From Entophlyctis helioformis (lineage: Eukaryota; Chytridiomycota; Chytridiomycetes; Chytridiales; Chytriomycetaceae): a stretch of DNA of 47,185 nt. Below are positions 11,345 through 22,834 of this stretch, in pieces. The number at the start of each line of letters is the position of its first letter. Within the stretch, counting starts at the first letter, position 1. Position numbers and translations under genes: made by a program. The notes beneath the pieces are model-generated. The model saw only the letters and a list, made by a program, of their open reading frames with translations, made no database searches and was not told the DNA's origin. Location of the stretch: assembly GCA_025526915.1 (NCBI GenBank), contig JAHLKH010000196.1:1-47185 (forward strand). Direction: 5' to 3'.

Positions 11345-13015
11345 TCATGACGACAATGACGACGACAACGAGGACGACGAGACGAGCGATGCCGCAAGGG
11401 CAGTCAGCCGGCGACGCAGGAACGTGGTCGTGTCGGCCGCAAGCTGCTCGAGCGCGCGCAGACTGGCGTCGCTGACCACGCGCTTCTGTGGTTGGCACAC
11501 AAGGTGAGTATCAGACTCACGACAACGACAGAGTGTGGGTCTGTACGCATCATTGCCAAGCAACTCACGGGTGCAAGCGGCGTGAGAGCCGTGCACAGGC
11601 CAAGAAGCGCCGCGCTGTACTTGGTCGCACTTTGCCGAACAGCCGGGTCGAATGCCTGCAGGAAGGCGACCATGGCTGCACCTCCCCATGCGTCCGCATG
11701 AGCATCAACAAGAGTGGCAAAGGCGAGCAGCAAGGTACCCTCACCATCCACATGCTCTTCAGTTATGGCATCAGCCGTCAGCCCGCCTGCATTGTTGGGC
11801 AGCAGATCCAGCAATGGAATGGCGTCTTGGTCAAGGGCCAACCGTGTGTGTGCACCGGGCTCGATAATCGCCCTTTAACCGTCTTGTCAGCAAGCAGACA
11901 GCGACAGAATGCGGATGGGCCGCGTACCGTAAAAGATACAGCCGATCAGCGAGCGATGTCGACTCTTTGACCAGCTTGCACAACGTCTCGGTCATGGCAA
12001 TAGCTGCTCATTTCCCATGTCAGCGGGCACGAATGGGCGAGAGCATGGCTGGCAGCGCGCACACAGACACACCCTTGCGGTCGGCATACAGGCTGAGGAG
12101 ATGGATGACCAGAGCCTCCATGGTCGGCTGTGGTCGCGTCTTGGCAGCGATGCGGAACGCAGAAGCGAGTGTTCTGCCTGGCGCGCGGTCGAGGGCAGCA
12201 AACTTGTCCAAGAGAAGCCACCGTGCCATGCGGCCAGAAGACTCGTCGGACAGCTCCATGCCCGCTTTGGGCGGCTCCTGTCCGCCCAGTGTCTGCTGCA
12301 TGACCGCCAGGCAGTCGTCGTCTGGAAGAGCCACAAGCAGACTGTCTGGCACAGGGCAGCCAGCCCCGTCTGCCGTGTTGCAGCTGGATCGTGCCAGCTG
12401 GCAGAGCAGCACCGCCAGCTGTTCGAGTGTCTGCGGGCGATTGACGGCCAGCGTCTGGGAAGTGATGTGCAACTCCGCCTGCGCATCTCTGTCATCCCTG
12501 TCATCGTCGTGCCCTGCCACGCCATCCGTGTCATTGCGCAGCCGCTGTGCACCAGCACCGGCACCAGCACTGCCATTCGCCGCGTCTGAAGCGGACTGCG
12601 TGAGAAGCGAGACGCAGTGCTGAGCGTCCTTGAGGAGAGCCTGCAGGTGCTCACGGTCCTGGGCAGTCTCCTGGCTCGACACCTTGCGGTAGCGTTTGGG
12701 CAGCGGGAGCAGAGGGCTTGCAGCACCGGCCGCCTCTGCAGCCAGCCGCTGGCGCTTCCTGGCCCGCACAATGGCGAGCACGTCTGTGTTGACGTCGATG
12801 GCGTCACGGAACACCTGCGAAGCTTTGTGCTCGGCCTCGTGCTGCTGGCCCGGCGGTTGTTGTTGCTGCTGGTGTTGCTGCTGTTGCTGGCCAGGTGGTG
12901 GCTGTTGCTGCTGAATGTCCTGCCAGCAGCGTCTCTGCCGCCGCAGCAACGCATTCAGCGCTGCGAGGGCATTGGGATCGAGAACAGCCCCGCATCGGTT
13001 GCCAAACGAGGGCAT
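11345..13015 (-). CDS. FANCE-like protein (Fanconi anaemia core complex, group E C-terminal fold)
   Basis: Four exons (13015-12073, 12003-11928, 11872-11569, 11485-11345) join in phase across introns of 69, 55 and 83 nt to give 487 residues. The N-terminus has a Gln-rich tract (about 12845-12910) and a basic LPKRYRK patch. The C-terminal half is all helical. MARWLLLDKFAALD...SAFRIAAKTRP and the final LRALEQLAADTTTFLRRRL resemble the HEAT-like repeats and last helix of FANCE, whose human form ends with ALALNTTILKKSL. FANCE bridges FANCD2 and FANCC in interstrand-crosslink repair in the nucleus. Similarity is by eye only and spread over helices, so another helical-repeat protein remains possible. 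ATG 13015 is the first true ATG in frame. The tail is Ser/Leu low complexity. Confidence 0.5.
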
Positions 13016-13169
13016 GTCGTCGTAACCAGGGTGTATTGAGGTAAGGAGGGACAGCAAGAATGTGACAATGGAAGGAGGGTGGGGATGCGAGGCGGGGGAT
13101 CAAGGCGGGAGCGAGAAGGGGAATGCGGACGGCAGGCAAGGGAGCAGCGGGCTGGCGAGAGCCGTGCGT

Positions 13170-13601
13170 CTAGACCTTGGCGGCGACCGTCTTCTCGTTG
13201 AGCAGCTTGCCGGCGAGCTTCTCGTGCGACGCCTGGCGGCACGACTGCAGGTTGGAGCAGGCGTGCGCCTCGGGGAGTCGATGTCTGCTGCAGAACTTTG
13301 AGGAGCAGTAGCGGCAGTCGCCGACGATCTTGACAATCTGCGGGTGGGCCGTAGAGGGGTGGGCCATAGAGGGGTGGGCGGGCAGGGCATCGCATGCGTC
13401 GGTCAGCTTCTGTCGGCCGTCACTGCATGCGAGGCATGCCAGGCTCGCCAAGCAAACAAGCAGGCGGGCAAGCGAGCGGGCAAGCGGGCGAGGCAAGGGT
13501 AGCAACGAGCGGCATCGCACCTTATCAGAGCACGAGCCAAACTGGCATGTGTTGCTCTTCTTCGAGGGGGCGGGCGACGAGGCGGCGGTGGTGGACTCCA
13601 T
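13170..13601 (-). CDS. Small AN1-type zinc finger protein
   Basis: Two exons (13601-13521, 13337-13170) flank a 183-nt intron at phase 0 and encode 82 residues. The finger has Cys-x4-Cys (CQFGSC) in exon 1, then CRYC, then C-x2-H-x5-H-x-C (CSRHRLPEAHAC) in exon 2. This is the AN1 ligand order, similar to the small fungal AN1 proteins related to yeast Tmc1. Such proteins bind Cdc48/proteasome components in stress responses. Nothing outside the finger is conserved: the N-terminus is Ser/Thr/Ala-rich and the C-terminus is SHEKLAGKLLNEKTVAAKV. The intron splits the two halves of the zinc site. The intron carries GGGTGGGCC and AAGCGAGCGGGC repeats. Confidence 0.85.
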   Translation of the reverse strand: MESTTAASSPAPSKKSNTCQFGSCSDKVRCRSLLPLPRPLARSLARLLVCLASLACLACSDGRQKLTDACDALPAHPSMAHPSTAHPQIVKIVGDCRYCSSKFCSRHRLPEAHACSNLQSCRQASHEKLAGKLLNEKTVAAKV

Positions 13602-13671
13602 GGCGATGTGTGATTGGTTTTGGTTTTGGTTGTTTGACCCTGGTTGCGATAGGAGCTGGACGGCTTCGAGG

Positions 13672-13730
13672 ACTGTGGACTGCGGACTGCGGACTGCGAA
13701 CTGGAGGACGAACGAACGAACGAACGAACG
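13672..13730. repeat. Two microsatellites upstream of the AN1 gene
   Basis: A GGACTGC heptamer repeats at 13672-13697 and an ACGA tetramer repeats at 13708-13730. Both lie in the presumed 5' UTR or promoter of the AN1 gene, 70-130 nt upstream of its ATG. Confidence 0.75.
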
Positions 13731-13925
13731 GAACTGGCGGGAAAGCCAAATGAATGCGAGCCCCAAATTTATACGAAAGATTATGTGGCGCAGCCTGCCA
13801 CGTGGAGAGCGCCACGGGCAGGTCTCCACGAGGATGTGAAACGATTCATCCTGAAAGCTTGTTCGCTGCGGCCGTGGGAAGGGGGACAGCGCTACGCTGG
13901 CGAGGGAACAGCCGTTCCTTCACCA

Positions 13926-16814
13926 CTAGCGCTGCTGCTGCCGCTGCTGCTGCTGCTGCTGGTGATGTTGAATGTGTGCGCCGAGCCACGACATCCATGA
14001 TGCAGCGCGTGCGCCACTGTCTGCAGACACATAGACCGCCACGGACGGGCGCCGCTTGACAACGATCGCATCGCCCGCGCTGAGGACCGCAGAGCGCCAG
14101 GAACCCGACAGCTTCGACGTGCGGGCGTGCTTGGGGGTCTGGCTGTCGTCCCATGGCAGCGCAATGAACAGCCGGAGCGTGTGCGGCGCAGCCATGTACT
14201 CGGGATTGGCCTTGGTCACGCCCACAATCTGCGCAAGCGGCAGCCATGCAATCGCCGGCTTGCGCTGCAGAGCCACGCCAAGCCACACGTCAGCTCGAGC
14301 CACAGCGCCAGTGCTGCCATGCATTCACGCACCTCGAGGTACTCCGTGTCCAGCATCAAAAGACCCTCGGGACTGCCAATAGCGAGGTACTTTTTCCAGA
14401 TCTTTGCGGCAGTATGGCAATCGTGCAGTTGAACGATTGAGCAGGCTGTACAGATGCACAAGGCATGCAAGCGCTGGTACTTACAGGACCGCCTGGAGTG
14501 TTGACCATAAAGTTGAGAAAGTCTTCAAACCGCGCTGGTCCCGGTGCGACTTCCTATGGTCCGGCCAGCTCAGTCAGAGACAGCATGCGTGCAGTCAAGT
14601 GCGAGACCAGCCTCCAACACTTACTGGCTCGGGGCTGTATCCCTCGTCCAAGAACATGCCCATCTGCAAGCCGACCTTGGCCAGCTCTTTCTTGCTGCCG
14701 AGCGACGCGGCATACGACCCCGACACCTTTGAGAACGCGTGGTTGCACGGAAGCGAGAATGCAATCTCGCAGAGGAGAGACCCAATCGCGGTGGGTGACG
14801 CTGGGAACCTAAACGCCTCGTTCTGCTGGTCGCGCGTGTGCAGGGCGTCGCGAGAGTAGTCGTTGTGGCCGCCAGCGAGAGCGCTCAGCATACCAGAAGA
14901 AGACGCGGACGTTGGCAAATGCGCTGATGAGCGCTTGGTGCCAAAGATCGAGAAGCGGCGGATCGACTGGCTGGCATGGCTGTTGAACGACTCAACGGAC
15001 GGCGAGTGCGAGATGTTGCCGCCCGATCCATAGCCGTGTCCGTGTCCGTGTGCCTCGCTGTCGGGCGACTTGGAGTACAGCCGGATCGTGATTGTAAAGT
15101 CCTGCCCGTTGTCAGGTACATCGCTTCACAAGCAAAGGGCGGCTGTCAGTCTGGAGAAGCTGCTACGGAGCATATCGCCATCATGCTTACAAGAGGAACC
15201 CTTCAAGGGGACGGCTGGTGATGTTGAATCCCTTGGGGCCAGATGGATCGCGAAGAAGCGGCATAACAGACGAGCATCGCTTCTGGTTGCCGACACTCAC
15301 GACAGCAATAACGTGGTCGCCTTGGATAGGGTCATCAGCGACAGAGTACGGATCGAGGATTCAGTGTCAGTCATGCCCCGCGGCTCGGTGGTGATGGTAA
15401 TGGTGATGCCAAGAATCACGCGTACCGCCAGTGACACCACCAGTCAATACAGAAGACAAGAACGAAAAGCATCCGGATCACCCTTCTGCTGAGGCGGAGG
15501 AGGCAGATGCAGAGGCAGATGTTGACAGCGTACCTTGTGGAACCTGCTTCAGATGCAGGTCAATGACTGCCGGGTGGGAGAAGCGACGTCCCAAGCACAC
15601 GAGGCATGAAGAAAGACGCGGTGTGGTCAGTGGTTGGCGTGCAGACCAGCAACGACGACAAACTCACTCTCAATGAAGAACTTTTTGCTTGCGGTACGCT
15701 CGCCAGGTGCCGGCTGGGCCTCGTGCTGCTGTGTCTCTTGCTGAGGGAGGGGTGGCAGGGGGATAGCAAGACTGGCGCTCGATGTCGACGGCGACATGCC
15801 AGCCATGGACGGCACAGGCTTGCTGCTCAATCAGCCGTATGGACGCATGAATCAGCGAGTCAGTTGCTGGCCATCCGAGAAAACGCGACTCGACACGACG
15901 CGTTCCAGATCCAGCCAGTGCAGCAACAACAAACAGAAGCGACAACAGGCAGGGGATGCAACAACAATCCAGTCAAGGGTCAGTGGTGCTTACCGGCGCT
16001 TGGCAGCCGCGGGCGAGAGAGCAGAGCGAGAGCTGCCCGTGATGGTCTGTGATCTTGTCAACGACGTCGACGACGACGACGACGACGTTGCCGGCTCAGC
16101 AGCAGACGCACTGCTGTTGGACAGCAGCATGTCAAGCTGGGCACTGGAGGACGGCGTCAACGAAGACGGTGTCGATGCCATTGAGCTGGATGCCGACGGT
16201 GCTGCTGGCGACATGCGGCCGCCTTCAAGCAGATGCTTGGGGATCTCGAGCGGCTCGCCAGCAGGACTGAACACGCGAGTGTAGTAGACGGTCGGCGAGG
16301 AACGGACAAGCGTCGCTGAGCCCACGGCTGCAGCAAACGGTGTCGCAACATACTCTGAAGAGTAGGCGGGCGACAAAGTCGAGGACGACGAAGAGGACGA
16401 GGGAGCAAAGGCAGGGAGAGGGAGCGTGGCTTGGCGAGCAAAGTCTGGCGAGTGGATCCACTGCCAGAGGTCGGGCGACATGCGGTCGAGGGTTGGCATC
16501 GACTGAGGCAGCTGCAGGGAGATGAGCTGGTTGGGATTGCGCATGGGAGGTCTGGTCTGCAGCGTCGATGCCGACGCGAATGTTGTTGCTGGTGCTGCAT
16601 GAGACGCTGGTGCTTGCTGTTGGCGCAAGGGCACCTCCCAGTCGTCGCGCAAGAACATGGACGCGCCGGACGTGCTGCCACCATGGCCCGCGTCAGAGTG
16701 TGACGGCGACGTGCCCATGCCAAAGACCGACTTGAAGCTGCGAAGCGAGCGCTTGGCAGAGAGGCTCGTGCCGCTTGGGTGATTGAGGTTGGTTCCACTG
16801 CTGCTGTTGAGCAT
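13926..16814 (-). CDS. Anillin-like protein (AH domain plus PH domain), cytokinesis scaffold
   Basis: A multi-exon gene. A long Ser/Pro-rich exon (16814 to about 15990; LRSFKSVFGMG basic patch) is followed by short exons at about 15830-15650, 15600-15530, 15440-15295, 15290-15187, 15121-14628, 14570-14500, 14420-14330 and 14225-13926. The sequence matches the anillin homology pattern: KKFFIESEFVVVAG, then a strand ending DHVIAVVSVG, then DVPDNGQDFTITIRLYSK, where anillins have a DVPxDFxxxLEVYS motif. An Ala/Ser-rich insert and a GSYAASLGSKKEL segment follow. The C-terminus looks like a PH domain (IWKKYLAIGSPEGLLMLDTEYLE, then HTLRLFIALPW), with a Gln tail. Anillin/Bud4/Mid-type proteins organise septins and the contractile ring. 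Borders are approximate, one frame break near 15350 is likely, and the true start may lie upstream in another exon. Confidence 0.45.
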
Positions 16815-16930
16815 CTTGGTGTTGTCGATAACGCGGGAAAGCAGCACGACCGTTGGCGTCGATGATGTGTGCCCAACAACAAATCTGGCGCGATCTGGGC
16901 CACTCGGGGTTTCCTCAGGATTTCGCCGCG
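16815..16930. promoter_or_regulatory. Short divergent promoter region
   Basis: About 115 nt separate the provisional anillin-like ATG (minus strand, 16814) from the dipeptidyl aminopeptidase ATG (plus, 16931). I see no TATA-like element or clear binding site. If the anillin-like gene begins in an upstream exon, the two 5' ends overlap. Confidence 0.4.
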
Positions 16931-19900
16931 ATGAGTTCTGTGCCGCTGCGACGAGCGCAGTCGTACGAAGACGACCTGGAGGACCCGGACAGGATATACG
17001 GCACAGAGGAGGATGACATCATGCTGGACGGCTCGGGAAAGGGCAGCAGAGGCCACGGCAAGGGCGACCTGGCCGAGCAGGTCGTGACCGACGGCGGCGG
17101 CGTCGGCCGAGCCAAGGCCAGACTGCGCCGAGTGGCCGGCGGCTCTCGCCAGGCGAGTCTGGTGTGCTGAGTGTTGGCTGTCTGCGGGCAGCTCAGTGGC
17201 GGCAGCAGAGCGGCTGGCTGACACACACCCCTGCACAGGCACTGCCGTTCCTAGTGCGTGCGCCGGCCATCCTCTTTGGGCTGCTTCTGCTGCTCCTGCT
17301 GTCGATTGTGTTCCTCGCCTTGTCGTCGTCATCGGATGCTGGCTCAAACCCCGACGACACCATCAAAGGTCCGCTCGTGTCGGCGTGTGCAACCTTACCA
17401 AAGCTTCTCGCCGACGATCTGGCTGACCTGTGGCTTGCTTATCCTTGCTGGTTCGTGCGTGTCTTCAGATCCAGCCCACTCGGCCGAGCCGTCTGAAAGC
17501 CAGCCAAGACTGACGGCCGAAGACTACCCCCTGTACCGTTTCCATGGCGAGACAGTCCAAGACGACTACACATGGATCTCTGCTCCAGGTTCGTGCATTT
17601 GCATGCGGCTGTCTGGGACGCCGATGCTGACGCACACGGCACATCACAGAGTATCCGGATGGCAGTTACATTGTCTTGAAGCGCGGCCATTTTACCATCA
17701 AGCATGTCGAGTTTCCCAACGACACCGTCCTTGCATCCCATAACGAGATCACAGATGTGTGTTGCAAGGCTGCGTCTGCTATCTCCCCCGACTGTTCTGG
17801 CTGACTGACTGACTGTCCTGGCTGATCGACTGGCTGACTGATGATCAACGCAGTCCGAGGGAAACCAGGTCGTATTCATGGACTGGTCCGCGTCGCACGA
17901 TCTCAAGTACCTGCTGCTGCTCGCAGACTACGAAAAGGTGCGCTGGAAACTGGCATGGCATCGCGCACCTTTGCAGAGCCAAGAAGCTGACACGCTTGGC
18001 TGCAGGGATGGAGACACTCGTTCTTTGGAAACTACTGGCTCTACGATGTGGAAGAGAAGAGAGCCAAGCCGCTTGTGGCGTCCAAGCCCGACAAGCAGAT
18101 CCCAGACGAGATTGGCAGTGGAAAAGTGGCGCTTGCTGTCTGGAGTCCTGGAGGCCATGATGTCGCGTGGGTTCGCGACAACGATCTCTATGTCACCATT
18201 GGCGGCCAGACCGAGGTCCGCATCACCACGGATGGATCCAAGTCGGTCGTCAACGGCATTGCAGACTGGGTCTATGAAGGTAGCTCTCGTTCTCGACTGC
18301 TTGATCGGCGCATCGCTCATTTTTTGGGTTTGGCGTTTGCAGAGGAAGTGCTGGGCAACAATCGCGCTCTGTGGTTCTCGCCCGATGGATCTCATGTGGC
18401 ATACATCAAGTTTGACGACACGCTCGTCCGCGACTACTATGTCCAGTACTTTGCCAAGTATGACGACACGCCATATCCCAAGCAGATTGACATCAAGTAC
18501 CCCAAGGTGCAGCATTCCTGGTCAACCTTGTACGGCTCGGCGTGTTCCGCAGCTCACACATTCTTTATGGTTGACTTCGCGCTGAACAGCCTGGATCGCC
18601 CAACCCGACTGCCACTTTGCACATTGCCACGCCCTCTGCCACGGGCAGCAAGGGTCTCTCTGTCCCAATCGACTTTGGCGACGAGGGGTTCCCTGACAAT
18701 GACCGCATCATTGCCGAGATCAACTGGGTCGCAGACAACAACACGCTGCTTGTCCGGCTCATGAACCGCGTGCAGGATGTCCAGAAGCTGTTCATAGTGA
18801 CCAGCCAGCAGGTCAATGGCAGCATCGCGTGGACAACCGCGCTTGTGCGCGATGAGGTTACTCCCGACGGTGCTTGGCACGGCATTGTAAGCGCGAGTCG
18901 CATCGATGGCTGTGGGTCTTGGCCTGACACGTGTGCTTTGGCTGGTAGATGCAACCGCTGCGGTACTTGCCGCCTTCAGCAGCCGTCGGTCGCAAGGATG
19001 CATCGTACCTGGAGATTATGGAGAACGCCGACGGATATGCGCATCTGGCATACTTTGGCACGGTGCATGATGCGTCTCCCACATCGTGGGTCACATCGGG
19101 TGCGTGGGAAGTCACCAAGATTGTCGGTCTGAATGCCAAGCTCGGTATCGTGTAAGCACTCTTGCATGTGTGACTGTAATGCTGTATCATGGCTACTCGA
19201 CCGATTCCTGACTCGCTGTTGCGTACGCTTCTGATCAGATACTACCTGAGCACAGAGCACGGCTCGACTCAGCGACACCTTTACAGGTTGGTGGTGGTGA
19301 TGTCTTTGACGCATTGCCTTGCCATTTTGCTTACAGCAGAGACGTGTCCTTGGCAGTGTTCACCTGGATGGCTCCAACAAGAAGCGCCTTGCTCCGCATG
19401 CGAGCGTGGCATTCAATCCAGTCGTTCCAGTCTTTAACGAGACGCGGGAGGCAACACTGGGCGATGCGGGCTTCTTTGACGCGTCCTTCTCGCCTGGATG
19501 CGAATACTATCTCCTTGGCTACTTTGGACCCGATGTGCCGTACAAGGCTCTCTACAAGACGTCTCCTTCTGGTGAGTGCATATCCATTCCACGATGCCTT
19601 TTACTTGTCTGACGCTGATGCAGGTGCAGATTGGACGACTATCGTGTCGAGTTACGACTTTCATCGAAAGGCACTCTCAACCATCCTGTTCCCGCCGATC
19701 AAGTATCTGACGATCCCCAACGCTGCTGGCGATGAGATGAACGCCAAGATGACGCTGCCCATCGACTTTGATCCGAGCGGCAAGACCAAGTACCCCGTGC
19801 TCATGCAGGTGTAAGCCGTCACCCGCCCAGCCACACCGTTTGCAGCCCTTGCCAGGTTACTGACGCGTATGCCTCGACAGATACGGCGGCCCTAACTCGC

Positions 19901-20891
19901 AGACGGTGCAGATGACGTACCTTGTTGATTTTGCACACAAGATGGCTCTGCGTGGATTCGTTGTTGTGCAGGTTGACGGCCGCGGCACTGGGTTCAAGGG
20001 CCGCAAGTACCGCGCCATCGTGTCCAAGCATCTGGGTCTGCACGAAGTGCAAGACCAGATCTCTGCTGCCAAGTATGGTGTCCTGAATGGCGTTGGCTGT
20101 GAAATGGCGGCTGGGTCTGACACGCGTGCTCGACAGATGGCTTGGCCAGCAAGACTATGTGGACAGCAAGAAGATTGCGATTTGGGGATGGGTACGTCGA
20201 TCCGAGTGTTTCATTGCTTGCCTCCTAGCTTTGCCCATCTAACCGCATTCCTCGACAGTCCTACGGTGGATTCATGGCAGCCAAGAGCGTGGAAGCCAAT
20301 TCGGGCGTGTTTGCCGTGGGCATGTCGGTAGCACCCGTCACCGACTGGCGCTTCTACGACAGTGTGTACACCGAGCGCTACATGAAAACGCCTGCGCTGA
20401 ACCCAGAAGGATACGCAACGAGTGCTGTCGTCGACATGACTGGATTCAACAACGCCAAGTACCTCCTTGTCCACGGCACCGCAGATGGCAAGTGCACCGT
20501 TTGGATGACGAGGTTCTGAACCCTTGGGCTGATACGCAGATGGATGTGTGTGTGCACGACAGACAATGTGCATATGCAGAACTCGGCCGTGCTCGTGTGG
20601 CGACTCTCGGGAGAAGCAGTGCCCGTCACACAGTACCAAGTCCAGTACTACACCGACTCGGACCACTCAATGGGTGCCAATTCCGCCAATCTGCGTGTGT
20701 ACGAGCTGCTCGAGTCGTTTGTCAGCAAGGCGCTGGACGTCAAGGCTGCCGGCAACGCCTCGTCGGGCAGTCGTCACCAGGACACCAGATTCAAGGAAAC
20801 CAGACCCAAGCGCGATGTGCGTGTGCTTGGACAGCCGTCTGGACGGCACGCTCGCCGTGGTATGCTTGGCAGCGTGCACGCCAAACCTTGA
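16931..20891 (+). CDS. Dipeptidyl aminopeptidase, S9B family (Ste13/Dap2/DPP4-like), type II membrane protein
   Basis: Sixteen exons join in phase to 954 residues with no frame break. The N-terminus is a short acidic cytosolic tail (YEDDLEDPDRIYG), then one membrane segment at about 17255-17320 (LFGLLLLLLLSIVFLALS), then a propeller (DYTWISAP, WSPDG-like strands, ADWVYEEE). ADWVYEEE is the Glu-Glu motif that binds the substrate N-terminus. The hydrolase domain shows YGGPNSQ, the nucleophile motif GWSYGG split by intron 20192-20258 (GW | SYGG), HGTADDNVH with the catalytic Asp, and DHSMG with the catalytic His. The intron beside the Asp codon (20488-20562) has a GC donor. Family members remove X-Pro/X-Ala dipeptides from secreted peptides in the late Golgi or vacuole. 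The last 60 residues are extra, basic and hydrophilic. Confidence 0.95.
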
Positions 20892-20914
20892 GAATGAAGC
20901 CGCGCCTCACTTGA

Positions 20915-21730
20915 ATGCTTTCGCCGGCTCCAAAGCCCCGCGCGCTCATCAATCGCAAATTTGCCGCGTCTTGGCGCAGCTGCCCCACGTTCCTCCAGGC
21001 GCGTGACGCCATTCTTGCCGCCGACGTGTCGTACTACGGCGGTGCCAACAAGTGCGAGATCTGGAAGGGTTTCGCCAAGCGCGGTGCCGGTGCCAAGGCC
21101 GCCAACTATGTTGACGACTTTAGCCTGCCTGCAGAGTGCGATCCCGTGAGCACCACCACCACGACCACAACGACCACGACCACAACCACGACGACGACGA
21201 CGACCACCACCACCGATGCTCCCACCACGACTGTCGCTCCCACCACGACTGTTGCACCTGTTGTTGTTGTTACACCAACTACCGTCGCGTCCATCCCTGT
21301 GATCACGACCACCAAGGCAGCCACCACCACCGTCGCTGTTGTTGCTCCCGCCTCGATCACCACCGCCGCTGTTGTCATCCCTGCTGCCACCACCGCCGTC
21401 CCTGCTGTCACCGCCACGACCGTCCTTGCTCGCGTCGCGACTGGCACGCCAGCCCCTGTCCCCTCTGCCACGCCTGCCACTGGCTACACGATCGAGTACC
21501 CCGACTACGACGTTCCTGGCAAGTATGCCATGCCCGCCCCGAAGCCTGACACCAAGCCTGGTGCCAAGCCCGCCGGTGGCTCCTACGGCAAGGACGGCAA
21601 GGAGACCCCTGCTGCCGAACCCAAGGGCGAGTACAATGCCGACACTGAGCCGATCCTGTCTGGTGTCACGTCCACCAGCGTGTCGGTTGCGGCCATCCTC
21701 GCCGCTTTCATCGCCCCCCTGCTCATGTAA
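20915..21730 (+). CDS. M36 fungalysin C-terminal fragment fused to Thr-rich stalk and GPI-like tail
   Basis: One open frame of 271 residues from an ATG 24 nt after the peptidase stop. Residues 25-70 ([38 protein letters not shown]) match the last part of fungalysin (M36) metalloproteases. The HExxH zinc site, propeptide and signal peptide are absent. A run of Thr follows (about 21152-21215), then a Thr/Ala/Val/Pro stalk, an Asp/Tyr patch, a Lys/Pro/Gly stretch, and a C-terminal hydrophobic segment ([14 protein letters not shown]) preceded by small residues, as for a GPI anchor. It looks like the last exon of a wall-anchored fungalysin. Upstream exons are missing, replaced by the S9B gene, so it is probably a non-functional remnant. 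M36 genes are strongly expanded in Batrachochytrium. Confidence 0.75.
   Translation: MLSPAPKPRALINRKFAASWRSCPTFLQARDAILAADVSYYGGANKCEIWKGFAKRGAGAKAANYVDDFSLPAECDPVSTTTTTTTTTTTTTTTTTTTTTDAPTTTVAPTTTVAPVVVVTPTTVASIPVITTTKAATTTVAVVAPASITTAAVVIPAATTAVPAVTATTVLARVATGTPAPVPSATPATGYTIEYPDYDVPGKYAMPAPKPDTKPGAKPAGGSYGKDGKETPAAEPKGEYNADTEPILSGVTSTSVSVAAILAAFIAPLLM
21150..21215. repeat. ACC/ACG trinucleotide tract encoding poly-Thr
   Basis: ACC, ACG and ACA codons alternate, so the amino-acid run is kept while the DNA repeat is imperfect. Confidence 0.85.
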
Positions 21731-21799
21731 ACCCGTGCCGAGTGCACTGTGCCTCTGCCTTGTGCGCGGCCGTCTACGTCTCAGCCAGTCAGTCATACA

Positions 21800-22675
21800 A
21801 TGAAGCCCATCTTTGCAAGCCGCCCTCTCGCCTTATCCACAAGATCAAGAATGGCATGGCCGAGCTTGCTCGTCTCAACACGAACGACCTGATCGAGGTT
21901 GGCGAGATTCGCTGGGATGAGCCTTGGTTCCCTTTTCCCGCCGCCAGCACCAAGACGATCCACTCGGACCACCAGATTGACGAGATCAGAAGGACATTTA
22001 CGAGCACAACAAGGTCGAAGGTGAACGCCGCACAACGTACTCGTACACCTTGACAGTGGGACCCAACTTTTGCCGAGGCATTTATTCGTCTGTCAAGGCG
22101 TACTCGTACTCCAAGACAGTCCACAAGGACGAGATCGCGGGTATGCGCAGGGACATTGACGGCTGGAAGCGCGAGCTCGTGGCGGCCAACAAGCTCAAGG
22201 AGAGTCTCATCAAGGGCGAGGCAAATGGCATCGCGACGGTTGATCGTCTAACAAACGAGAAGACGGCCGTCCTGCACGCCAAGAAGCTCATCTCCAACAA
22301 GGCGATCCACCTCGGCATCCTCGAGCTCGTCATTGGCAAGTACGAGGATATTGCCCAGGACCCCTTCCTGCCGAACACCATTGATGATCTCGTCGACATC
22401 TACCTGGCCTGCGACCAGGGCTTCTTTGTGATCAAGCATGCCGTCGAACACATCCATGATGAAATGAGCCAGTCGCGCTGCAACGACGGCGTGTCCATCA
22501 CAGCGTTCCGCGACAAGAACGAGGCCGAGGCGTACTACAAGAGCCTTCCTGACTCGTGTCCCAGGGTCCTGACTGACCGCCGCACCATCCTGCAGTCTTT
22601 CTCAACAATGGCGGCGCGATTGCCAAGCGCAGCACGGCTGTGAGACTCCGTGCTGCGGCTGTCTCTGCCAAGTGA
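21800..22675 (+). pseudogene. Unknown highly biased gene with several frame breaks
   Basis: From the ATG at 21800 three frames in succession give a coherent protein of about 290 residues, ending at TGA 22673-22675. Changes fall near 21855, 21990 and 22600, each in the direction of one missing base. Recognisable stretches are ARLNTNDLIEVGEIRWDEPW, GPNFCRGIYSSVKAYSYSK, a Lys/Asp/Glu-rich helical region (MRRDIDGWKRELVAANKLK) and LGILELVIGKYEDIAQDPFL. Codon use is strongly C/G-ending, as in expressed genes. I know no family with these motifs. Because the breaks share the one-missing-base pattern found in essential genes of this window, the gene may be intact in the organism. Confidence 0.5.
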
Positions 22676-22834
22676 GAAGGCTTGTGGTTGCCATCTGTCC
22701 TTTGAGTGCACGGGATTGAATAGACCGATCGTGTCTCTGTGAGCTTTGTCAAGTACCCTTGATTCTGGTGGCGGCATGGGCGAACAAGTGCGGCAATCAC
22801 GTCTTCATTCCAGCAGCGACTCTTGGCGATCCAT

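Noticed and set aside
20774..21796. Minus-strand open frame of 340 codons, Gly/Asp/Arg-rich
   Set aside because: It is the complement of the Thr-rich stalk of the M36 fragment. The M36 match fixes the true strand.
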